The notes under the pieces: model-generated
The model's database searches: none
Seen by the model: only the letters and a program-made list of their open reading frames with translations
What the model was told of the DNA's origin: nothing
Program-made: the position numbers and the translations under genes
DNA from: Jannaschia marina
GTDB lineage: Bacteria > Pseudomonadota > Alphaproteobacteria > Rhodobacterales > Rhodobacteraceae
Direction of reading: 5' to 3'
NCBI RefSeq assembly: GCF_013404595.1
Contig: NZ_JABVAX010000011.1
Coordinates: forward strand, 1 to 64,000
DNA: 64,000 bases
Shown: one piece after another, positions 1 through 8,435 of the stretch
Layout: the number at the start of each line of letters is the position of its first letter
Position numbering within the stretch: the first letter of the stretch is position 1

Positions 1-168
1 GCGTCCCAGGCATCGTAGGACGTGTCGGTCGGCTTGACCGGCACGACGAGCGTGACCGTCAGGCCCTGCGCTTTCGCGTCGTCCAGAAATGCCGCGAGGG
101 CGGCCGGAATGTCGTTGTTGTTCCGCAAAAACGGAAGCCGTGACAGGATCTTCTACAAATATCGGCAT
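1..168 (-). CDS. Partial reading frame at left edge, probable 5' end with a frameshift
   Basis: The minus strand from about 152 to the window edge reads as plausible protein, including LDDAKAQGLTVTLVVPVKP. That frame has a TAG at 155-153 and no ATG or GTG start. A neighbouring frame opens with ATG at 168 (MPIFVEDPVTASV) and joins it if one T of the five-T run near 123-127 is removed. I therefore read it as the start of a gene that runs off the left edge, carrying a one-base frameshift or a sequence error. No family is recognised. Confidence 0.3.
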   Translation of the reverse strand, partial: MPIFVEDPVTASVFAEQQRHSGRPRGISGRRESAGPDGHARRAGQADRHVLRCLGR

Positions 169-596
169 AAGAAGGGTGGCAGGGAAGTGACCGATGTAAA
201 GCATTGAAAACCCGGAAGATCAAAATGTGAAGCTCGCAAAGATACCGGCGGAGCAGATAACGGCTCCCCGATTTTAGGTTTCTGACCTGAGCTTCGGCTG
301 CCCTCCGGCCGATCCGAGGGTGTGTCGTTCGATTTCAAGCCCCACGCGGCCCGTATTTTCAGTCCCGGTTTGAATGCGATTTCCCAGTACGTAAGGTTGA
401 CGAAAGTTTTTGCGAGACGCGCCGTCCGAACGGCGACATGCGGGTGACTGCTCTGTTCGTTTCCTACAGGGGATGAACTTCACTTCGGACCACAGAAAGA
501 AACAGATCAGCACATCGGGCAACTCGCTCCCGTCGATGCTGCCGATCCGAGTGTGCCCTCGATCAATGGCGTTGACCGAGGGCACGCCTTCCGTCT
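169..596. other. Intergenic region without a supported gene
   Basis: About 430 bases that look less GC-rich than the genes around them. Short open frames occur on both strands, but none has a ribosome binding site with a recognisable protein. The only structured element seen is the hairpin at 553-585. Confidence 0.5.
553..585 (-). terminator. Hairpin downstream of the DJ-1/PfpI gene
   Basis: GTGCCCTCG at 553-561 pairs perfectly with CGAGGGCAC at 577-585. An inner TCAA/TTGA stem follows after one mismatch, closing on a five-base loop. It lies 11 bases beyond the stop at 597 and could end transcription of that minus-strand gene. There is no clear T-run after it, so it may only stabilise the mRNA 3' end. 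Confidence 0.5.
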
Positions 597-1373
597 CTAC
601 AGCCGTTTGCCCGCCTCGCGCGCGACGCGTTCCGCTTCTGCGAGGATGCGGCCCCGTCGGTCTAGGATGGAGGCGACGTGATCGGCTTCGGCCTGTTCCG
701 GCGTTCCACCGATAAACGGTGGCTCGGGCGCGTATTCCAGCGTCAGCATGATACGTCTGGCCCAATCATCGCCCCGAAGACGGCTCGCGATGGTCAGGCC
801 GAAGTCGATCCCGGCGGTGACGCCCCCTCCGGTCAAGACCCTGCCGTCCTCGACCACGCGGCCCTCGGTCTGGATCGCGCCGAAATGGGTCAGCATGTCC
901 CGAACGTACCAGTGTGACGTCGCTCGTTTGCCTTGCAGGAGGCCAGCCGCACCCAAAACGAGGGCCCCGGTGCAGACCGATGTCACATAGGTTGCGGTCG
1001 AAGCGACGTCTTGCAGGAAGGCGAGCGTCTCGGAATCCTGCATCAGTTCGATGGTACCAGCGAGGCCACCCGGCACGAACAGGACATCCACATCCCTCGG
1101 ACAGGTCTCGTAGGTCTCGGTTGGCATGACGGAAATGCCGAGCTCACTCGCGACGGGCGTGGCGTCCTTCCAGACGAGGTGATTGGTCCCCATGCAGAGG
1201 TTGAAGACGGTCATGGGGCCGATGAGGTCCTGCATGATCATCTTCGGATGGACCAGCATGGCGAACTTCGGCCCCTTGGACCTGTCGGTGTCCTGTGCTT
1301 GGCCAGCGTTCATCAAGGAGAGCGAACCGGCGGCGGCAAGTGCAAGAGTGTTGAATGTGCGACGATCAATCAT
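597..1373 (-). CDS. Tat-exported DJ-1/PfpI (GATase1-like) family protein
   Basis: A 258-residue protein. The N-terminus DRRTFNTLALAAAGSLSL carries a twin-arginine motif and hydrophobic stretch ending near AQA, so export by Tat to the periplasm is likely. The body is a DJ-1/PfpI domain: LFVPGG in the first half and the nucleophile-elbow cysteine in TSVCTGALVLGAAGLL around residue 140. It resembles the amidase-like domain of GlxA regulators and isonitrile hydratases but has no DNA-binding domain. The substrate is unknown. It lies 69 bases downstream of the PepSY membrane protein on the same strand and may be cotranscribed with it. Confidence 0.8.
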   Translation of the reverse strand: MIDRRTFNTLALAAAGSLSLMNAGQAQDTDRSKGPKFAMLVHPKMIMQDLIGPMTVFNLCMGTNHLVWKDATPVASELGISVMPTETYETCPRDVDVLFVPGGLAGTIELMQDSETLAFLQDVASTATYVTSVCTGALVLGAAGLLQGKRATSHWYVRDMLTHFGAIQTEGRVVEDGRVLTGGGVTAGIDFGLTIASRLRGDDWARRIMLTLEYAPEPPFIGGTPEQAEADHVASILDRRGRILAEAERVAREAGKRL

Positions 1374-1442
1374 AGTAGACGTCCTTCGATAAAAGATAGG
1401 CAGGACCCGGGCTTCCGCGAGTGCGCATGCCCGGGTTTCGTT

Positions 1443-2735
1443 TCAGGCGGGGCGGAACCATCCGGCGCGGCGGAAGATCAACCGGTCGAGGACGAGCGCG
1501 ACGATCAGCGACGCGCCCATCAGCGGAAACAGGATCATCAGCGCGACGGCGATCACGATCATGACCGTGCCGAGCGACGCCTGCGGTGCCGCAGGCACCC
1601 CAAGCGTCCCCTTCGGACGTCGCATCCACCAGGCGACGAAGCCCGAAACCGACAGAACCACGCCAAGCTCCGCCGCCAGCGTGTTCTGCGCCATGTTCAG
1701 CCAGCCATAAGCCTCTCCCTGGTGAAAGCTGATGCCCCAGGACACGGCCTTGGACACCACGGGGTTGTCGCCGAAGTCGACCCGCGCCAGCACCTCGCCG
1801 GAATAGCGGTCGATCACCAACTCGCTCTGGTCTGGCCGATGGATGCTGGCCGAGCGGATCCAGAAAGCGTCGTCGGGCTTGCGCGGCGGTCGAAACTCCA
1901 ATGGGTAGGCGAGACCCTGTGCCTCGGCGGTGGCGATGACCTCGGCCCAGGCGATCGTCTCGCCTTCCGACGCGCCGGATTTGGGTGCGGCACCACCGAA
2001 GCGCAGCGACTTCGATGTCTGTTCCGTCGCCTCCTGCACCGCCGATAGCCCGCCACCCCAGATATCGGTCCAGGGCAGGCCCGAGATCAGGATCGGCACG
2101 ATCAGCACCGTTGCCAGTATTCCCGTGAAGAGATGCGTCTCGCGCCACCAGGACCGCTCGCTCATCCCGCCACGCGGCAGGGCCACGGCATCGCGCACCC
2201 GGCGCGATCCCCGTGGCCACCACAGGATCGCACCCGTGACGAACATGACCACGGCCCAATGGGCGGCGAGTTCGACGAACTTGGTGCCGATATCGCCGAG
2301 CAGCAACTCGCCATGCCGCTTGCGCAGCACCTGCATCGCCATCGCGTCTCGGGGCGTGCTTGCCAGCACCTCACCGCGATATTGGTCGACCCAGGAGATC
2401 GAACGGGTACCGTCCGTATCGTCGTACTCGATCACGGTGGAGGCCATAGGCCCGCCCGCGACCGTCACGCCGCGGATGCGGCCGGCACTAAGCAGGGCCG
2501 CCTGCTCTTCCAGCGCAATCGCCTGCCCCTCCGCGCAGACTGTGAGGCGATCGGCATAGAGCCACGCCTCGATCTGCGGCTTGTAGAGGTAGAGGCCGCC
2601 CGTCAGTGAAAGCATCGCCATGAAGGGAAGCACATAGAGGCTGGCAAGGAAGTGCCACTTCCATACGAGCCGATAGAGGGTGCCGCCGCGCGCCGTCTCG
2701 CGCGCATCCGGCCCCCGAAGAGGGGTATCTGTCAT
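1443..2735 (-). CDS. PepSY-associated transmembrane protein (PiuB-like)
   Basis: A 430-residue inner-membrane protein of the PepSY_TM family, often found with iron or siderophore uptake genes and possibly involved in reducing or handling metal complexes. Membrane segments are visible at about 30-52 (FLASLYVLPFMAMLSLTGGL), in the middle (AAHWAVVMFVTGAILWW and LATVLIVPILISGL), and as a pair near the C-terminus. Extracytoplasmic PepSY-like stretches lie between, for example IDRYSGEVLARVDFGD. It follows the small secreted protein at 2793-3131, and the pair looks like one operon. The siderophore cluster a few kilobases away supports, but does not prove, a role in iron metabolism. Confidence 0.8.
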   Translation of the reverse strand: MTDTPLRGPDARETARGGTLYRLVWKWHFLASLYVLPFMAMLSLTGGLYLYKPQIEAWLYADRLTVCAEGQAIALEEQAALLSAGRIRGVTVAGGPMASTVIEYDDTDGTRSISWVDQYRGEVLASTPRDAMAMQVLRKRHGELLLGDIGTKFVELAAHWAVVMFVTGAILWWPRGSRRVRDAVALPRGGMSERSWWRETHLFTGILATVLIVPILISGLPWTDIWGGGLSAVQEATEQTSKSLRFGGAAPKSGASEGETIAWAEVIATAEAQGLAYPLEFRPPRKPDDAFWIRSASIHRPDQSELVIDRYSGEVLARVDFGDNPVVSKAVSWGISFHQGEAYGWLNMAQNTLAAELGVVLSVSGFVAWWMRRPKGTLGVPAAPQASLGTVMIVIAVALMILFPLMGASLIVALVLDRLIFRRAGWFRPA

Positions 2736-2792
2736 TTGTCCTGTCCGTCTTTTCCTGTCCGTCGGTCTCCGGGCGCGAGCCCGGGGGGAGGG

Positions 2793-3131
2793 TCAGGCGG
2801 CAGGTGGCCCCCTGTGCGGTGGCGGGCCGGTCCAGGGGGACGGTGCGATCAGGACCGCCAGCCAACGGAGGGGGCGCGGGCGAGCAGGCACGAAGTCCGT
2901 CCATGCCGATTTCGGCACGGCCAGGCCCTTGGGCTCCACTGCGGCGAGACACGGACCGTGATCCTCGATCTCGGTCTCCACCGGCGTGCCGTCGGCACCT
3001 ATGGTGATCGTCACCATGTCGGCACCCCGACAGATCACCATGCTCTCGAAGCCCGCCAAGTCCGCCAGCACCGCTCCGGTGCGGGGCAACAGGAGCCCGA
3101 AACCCAAAAGAAGGAGCAAGAGAAACCGCAT
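2793..3131 (-). CDS. Small secreted protein, DUF2946-like
   Basis: A 112-residue protein with a leucine-rich signal sequence (MRFLLLLLLGFGLLL) followed by a short domain with two spaced cysteines, in MVICRG and DHGPCLAAVE. This pattern recalls DUF2946-type proteins, which often sit beside PepSY and TonB-dependent receptor genes. The C-terminus is proline-rich. It is 57 bases upstream of the PepSY gene on the same strand, so a joint role in metal handling at the periplasmic face is plausible. The family call is from memory of the pattern and is tentative. Confidence 0.5.
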   Translation of the reverse strand: MRFLLLLLLGFGLLLPRTGAVLADLAGFESMVICRGADMVTITIGADGTPVETEIEDHGPCLAAVEPKGLAVPKSAWTDFVPARPRPLRWLAVLIAPSPWTGPPPHRGPPAA

Positions 3132-3451
3132 CCCCAGGACGTTACCGCGACACTCGCTCTTCTTTCCAGAGCGACAAATCGCCTGCCCGCCTCATTCAGG
3201 ACAATGATCTCTCCGTAAATGCAGATTGCACGCTCTCGAGGAGACCGTCTTACGGTTTTCTCGATTTAACCCGCAGAGTTCCGATCCGGAAAGTCAGCGC
3301 ATCCAGGCAAGAGAGGGCGGTGAGTTCCTGATGACACTCACTGCGATCGACCACCATGCGGCTGTGATACACGGCGTTGCCGCCGTTTCACGTCGGTCTT
3401 TCCACTCTCGCGGTTGCAATGTCATTCGACCGGACGCTTCTCCGTCTGGCC
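3132..3451. other. Intergenic region
   Basis: About 320 bases between two minus-strand genes with no supported coding sequence. It should contain the promoter of the small secreted protein and PepSY genes. A weak hairpin (CCGGACG at 3430-3436 with CGTCTGG at 3443-3449, one G-U pair) lies just downstream of the stop at 3452 and may mark the end of that transcript. Confidence 0.45.
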
Positions 3452-6400
3452 CTAGAAGTCGATTTCTCGGTCCTCCGCCGCGGGCACACCGGACAACGTC
3501 TCGTCCACGATGCGCAAGGCCCCGATGTCGAGGAGCATCATGGAGAAGGCCGCTCCACCCTGCTGCGCCGCACCCTCGGGCTCGAACGTCAGGACGCGGC
3601 CGCAGCGGGTGGCCTGCTCGGCGTAGTCCACGGGCATATCCGCGATGGCCCAGTTCCAGGCGGCGGACGGTTGCGACAGATCCAGAGCGCTGTCGCCGCC
3701 TTCGCGCAGGTGCCATTCCCGAAGGTCGATGCGACGCGGAAAATGGACGCGACAAATAGCTTGGGCAGCGCCCGGTGTACCGTCGAACCAGTACATCTTC
3801 GAGCCTTCGGAAGCGGCATTCTCGATTGCGGGTAGACCGTATTTGTCGATAAGCGACTGCCGGATCGTATCGAATGGCAGATCACCTCGTGGCAGCTGCA
3901 ACCGGCGCAGGATGGCAAGTACGGGACCGTCGGGGCCGGGTGCGGCCAATGTGATCGCCTCCGTGCCGTCAGCGGCGATGTACATCCTCTGGTAAAGCGT
4001 TGCGCGAACGCTGGCCGGATCGGGTTCCGGGCGGGGCCGTTCGAAGATCGTTACGATGCCGTCGCGCGCGGCCAGTACCGCCTGCGCTTGCGCAAATGTC
4101 ATGCCGGTCTGCAAGCCGAGCATGTCCCATTCGCTCCGCGCCACATCCAGATCGGGCGTATCGGGCCAAGTCTCCTCCGGTTCCTGCGGCGTTGCGGGAG
4201 GCACCGCACGCGCTTCGGTACGTGGGGCAGTCACCGCAGAGGGCGTCTCGGAAGCCGGTGCAGAGACCTCGGCCGACGGCACCGCAGGGGATTCCGGCGC
4301 GGCGGGGGCTTCGAACTCCAGCAGGGCAATGGCGGTGTCACGGTCGAAGGCAGGCGAGACCCTCATGGGCTGCGACGGAGATCCCTGCGGCAGGAAGAGG
4401 AAAAGCTCGCGCAGCTGCGCGGAGGCCGCTAGCCTGTCGGGCCTGCGTGGAGGCCCCATGTCGATCCGTGCGTAAAATTCAAGCGGTCCCGACCGCCGTC
4501 GCGCCGCCGTTCGGGTCGCGTCGAAGTCGCGTGCCTCCTCGACGGACATCGGCACGGACAGCGCCCTGGTGTCGATGTCCGGCTGAACCCGACGGGCCAC
4601 CGCCTCCTCCATCCGGTCGCCGGTCGGCAATGCGAGGGTCAGGCCGTTCACCGGCCAGACCTGCCGTTCGAGATCGTAGGCCCCGAGCGTGATCCGTCCG
4701 GCGACCCAGGGCGCGGCCCCTTCAGCGCCCGCTTCGGCCCGCTCGATTGCGGCCCTGGCCGCGGCGAGCGCGTCGAGACGGGCGAAGGTATCGCCGGAAT
4801 GGAGGTTGGCACGGTCCATGACCGCATTCAGGTGCACGTCCAGATCCACCTCTCGCAACTCCGCCCCCTTGGCGGCAAGCCACCAGACCGACGGCAGGAA
4901 CACGCGCTCCTGAGGCGCGGTTTCGGCAACGGCCAACGCAGGGCGCGCGAGTATTTGTCGCGCGCCGCCGATGCCCGGCTCCGTGATTTCGAAGGCCTCG
5001 GGCCGGACCACGGCAACCAGAGCGGATCCCGCTGCGCCTTCCATCCGCATCGGCCCCGAGATCCTGGCCAGCAGGGCCACGTCTTCCTGATTGCGCCGCT
5101 GCGCGAACGCGGGGTCTATGGGCTCGCTTTCCGAGCGCGGCATAGGGAGACGTGAAAATCAAGACGAGCTCGGTGTCGGGCACGCCCCGCGCGTTCGAGA
5201 TCAGCTGCGTCCAAGCGACATGTTCCAGCGGCTCACCCGTCTGCGCAGCGACCTGCTGCGCAGGTACCTCGGGCAGGAAGAAATTGGCGATGGAGAGGCG
5301 CACCGGCTCCGCGCCGTCGGTCGGCAAGGCCGGCAGGCGGACGAGCAGACCGTCGCGCAACGCCGCGGGATCGGCGAGCACGGTGCCCAGGCGCGCCGTA
5401 TCGAGCGCGGAGGCACCGTCAATCAGACGGGCGGCGGGACCGGCGAGGCGCAGATCGACCGCCTCTGCGGGGCGATTTCCAGATGGGGCATCGAAACGCA
5501 GGATCTCTTCGCCCGGCGTTCCGCTCCAGCGAAGACCCACGGGGCCGGTCCGGCGAAGCGCCTGCGTCGTGGCGACAACACCATCCGGTCCCGCCTGTGC
5601 GCCCGGCTGGCGCTCGATCCGAAGCTCCCCGTCGAACGCGAGCATCAGCGGCTGGATGCGCGTCGAGCCCTGCGCATCCGTGCCGAGATAGCGGCGGGCC
5701 AGATCCTCCACCCGTGCGGCTTCCATTTCGGTACGTTCGGGCACGGCTCCCCCAAGATCGACACCGGGATCGTTCAGGTGGCATCCGTTCTCGATCATGG
5801 AGGCCCAGTCTACTGTACCCGTATCGAAATCGTAGGCCTGGTCGATCGGCCCGAGCGGGCAGAAGACGCGCACCGGGAGCGGGACGTCCAGACGGCTTTC
5901 CTCTACCGTACGGGCGATGACCTCGGCGGCGCCCTGTTGGAAACGGCGCTGGTCGAACGTGGTCTCGAGCCGCTGCGTTGCGCAGGACAGGCGGGGTCCC
6001 CGGGTTCTGTTGAGGCAGGATTCGCTGTGGATGTCCGTGACGTTGGAGATCGACAGCCCCAGTCGCACGATCTCGTCCTGTGCCGCGCGCGGCAGAAGGT
6101 CGAAATCGGTTCGCAGGTAACCGGGGTTCGGGGTGTCTGCGAGCGTCGCGGCGAGATCGTCGGAGCCGATAGCGCGTGCGGTCAGGGCCAGGTGCCGTGC
6201 CAGTTCCTGCTCGTGTTCCCGGACGACGGAGCCGCTTTCGGTGAGTGCGAGCGCATTCGCGTCGACCAAACTATAGAGAACGCGGCCGTCCACGGTGATG
6301 AGCCCACCCTCGCCGGCAACCGCCATCGCGCCGCCCGGCTCCCCCGGCGCGGAGACCGCGAGGTCAGCCACAGGTGCCGCGGACGGCGCGGGCAGCTCTC

Positions 6401-7277
6401 CGCCCAGCACCGCCACGCGTTCCCGCGTCGCCTGCTCGAGACAGATCACGTCGCTTCCGCAGGCATCCCGTCCGGCGATCCAGCGCCGTTGCTCGACCAG
6501 GAGCGCGTCAGAACCGTCGACTTGCCGGCGCGCGCGCCAGGCCTCCGCCAGGGCACGATCCAGCACGGCAAGCGCGGGGTTCGCGCAAATCGCCCGCTCG
6601 GCCGGAGTTCCCGCGCGCGTGCAGTCGAAACTCGGACCGGGCGTGGTGGTCACGGCCTGCAGGATCTCCCATTCGGAGCGGGTCAGCGCGCCTGTCCCCG
6701 CACGGCCCAGACTGAGCTGGAAGGCTGCGACGGCATCGCGTGTCCGGCGTCCGGGCTGACCGTCGACTGGTCCCGCATCGAACCCGCGCGCGTTCAGCGC
6801 GGACTGGATGCGCGGGGCATCGCGTGCGATCTCGGCTTCGGTCAGCGGGGGGTCGGCGGAGCCCGCAGCCTGCGGTTCCGGCCCTGCGGCAACGTCTACG
6901 GTCACGTGGCTGACGGTCCCGCCGCCGCCCCAGATCCCGACGTCCAGCACCACGCCGCCGCGACCGTCGAGCGCTCGTTGCGCCGACGGACTTATCGACC
7001 CGCGCGCCAGCAGCGTCGCCATGGCCGCACGTCGTTCCCGAACCGAAAAGACCCCGTCCACCGTATCACCGGCCTGCCGTTGACCGAAGCGATGCACATT
7101 GGCCCGATCCTGGGCCAGGATCGCGGCCGGATCCGCAAGCACCACGCCCGAGGAGTTGCGGCGGTCGACCGCAGCTATCTCGGCCCGATATGTTTCCATG
7201 AGCGCCTGCGCTCCGGCCACGGCAGGCAGAAATGTCACGAACAACGCGGTGCTTGCCGTCATCAGTCGATTGGTCAT
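3452..7277 (-). pseudogene. Very large secreted peptidoglycan-binding/LprI-like protein, frame broken near 5145
   Basis: One gene of about 1,270 codons appears split between two frames. The 5' part starts at ATG 7277 after a strong GGAGGAG site and overlaps the M15 peptidase stop by four bases. It has a signal peptide (ALFVTFLPAVAGAQA), a peptidoglycan-binding repeat (IQSALNARGFDAGPVDGQPG) and an LprI-like DUF1311 segment with CTRAGTPAERAIC. Coding sense runs to VLIFTSP near 5145, then continues one base over as PMPRSESEPIDPAF and ends at 3452. Past the junction the first frame becomes arginine-rich nonsense to 4722. The second part has no ribosome binding site before its first ATG (5143). 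A sequence error, a real mutation or frameshifting would each fit. Confidence 0.7.
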
Positions 7278-8182
7278 CCTCTGTCTCCTCCTAAAATGCG
7301 CCCGTGAAGAATGAGCTCCGGGCGATACTCGAAATGCATTCCGTCGAAATGGTGCCACTTGCCGCCCCAGACGAAGCCGAACCGTTCCAGGGTCTCCACA
7401 AGAGACCAGGGCACCCGGTTGCGATACGGACCAACCGCACCCTCGGTAGAGCCCGTCCAGCGCCAGTAGCCCCCGAGCGCGGCGTTCACGTCGATCGCGA
7501 TACCCCAGGAATGGGGACTGAGCCGGTCGGTCCCGGCAATGGGACGCCAGGCATAGCCTCCGCCTGCCTCCGCGAAGACGGGGGCGAGCGCCGCGCGATG
7601 GGGTTTCATCAGGTCGAGGGCAGCGCGGAGCTGGCAGGCCACGCCATGCCGCCGGGTCACGCGAAACCGCGCGGAACCGAAGGTGACAGTCTCAAGCTGC
7701 GCTTCGACGTCGACGGAATCGTGACCGTAGAGAGCCGCGAAGAATGCTCCGTTGCGCGCCCGTCCCGGGTCGAAGAACGGCTCCGAGCGGCTTTCCAGAT
7801 CGCGGGAGAGCGGATAGGCCGGAACGAACTGATCGCCGAGCGTCGGAGCAGCGAGCCGTTCGCGCGGCGGCCGCCCCGTCGGCCCATTTGCGGCCAGAAC
7901 CTGCCCGTCCGGTGCGCGCAGAGTGTCGGCGCGGGTTCCAGGACGCAATGCGGGATAGGCGAGCAGGAGGGCGGATCGCCAAACGGGCGAGGATTGCTCG
8001 TCCGGGAGTGGTTCGGCAAGAAAATCACGCGGCACGCAATCCTGCGCGGCCGCGACGCCGGTCATCAGACCGAAGATCAGGACTGCCGCGAACACCCTCG
8101 AACAATAACCAGCGAGTACTCGACGCAGGGCATCGCTTCGGGTCGACCGAGGCGCTGAAAGAGCCTGGAACACAACCATCAT
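7274..8182 (-). CDS. Secreted M15-family (VanY/endolysin-like) peptidoglycan peptidase
   Basis: A peptidase of about 300 residues expected to cut peptidoglycan peptides in the periplasm. A hydrophobic signal region (VFAAVLIFGLMTGVAAAQ) follows a long basic N-terminus. The C-terminal third has the zinc-site motifs of the M15C group: RLSPHSWGIAIDVN, with His and Asp ligands, and GGKWHHFDGMHFEYRPEL, with catalytic Asp and His. The start is uncertain; I chose the ATG at 8182, while the frame stays open to 8236 and no convincing ribosome binding site separates them. Its TGA overlaps the ATG of the large peptidoglycan-binding protein, implying translational coupling and a shared cell-wall role. Confidence 0.82.
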   Translation of the reverse strand: MMVVFQALSAPRSTRSDALRRVLAGYCSRVFAAVLIFGLMTGVAAAQDCVPRDFLAEPLPDEQSSPVWRSALLLAYPALRPGTRADTLRAPDGQVLAANGPTGRPPRERLAAPTLGDQFVPAYPLSRDLESRSEPFFDPGRARNGAFFAALYGHDSVDVEAQLETVTFGSARFRVTRRHGVACQLRAALDLMKPHRAALAPVFAEAGGGYAWRPIAGTDRLSPHSWGIAIDVNAALGGYWRWTGSTEGAVGPYRNRVPWSLVETLERFGFVWGGKWHHFDGMHFEYRPELILHGRILGGDRG

Positions 8183-8435
8183 ACACCGGTCACGATAGCA
8201 TCCGCGCGGCGAAAAATGTAGCGTCTCGTTCGACACGCCCGCCGGCGCACCCTGGATCGCGGGCGGATAAACTGGCTTTGTCTGCGGCCCGGGATCCTTT
8301 CTTACCGCCGATCTCGGCCCGTCCGAAGGATTTTAGCGCCGTCCCGACCATGGTTCCCGCGCGTGTCGGGCCACGATATTCAACCCGGTGCCCGGGTCAT
8401 CCGACGTTCGGACATCTACCGCATCGTTTGTCCGA

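Noticed and set aside
5143-5145. Independent gene starting at ATG 5143
   Set aside because: There is no ribosome binding site before it, and protein sense flows across the junction from the upstream frame, so a frame break fits better than a separate gene.
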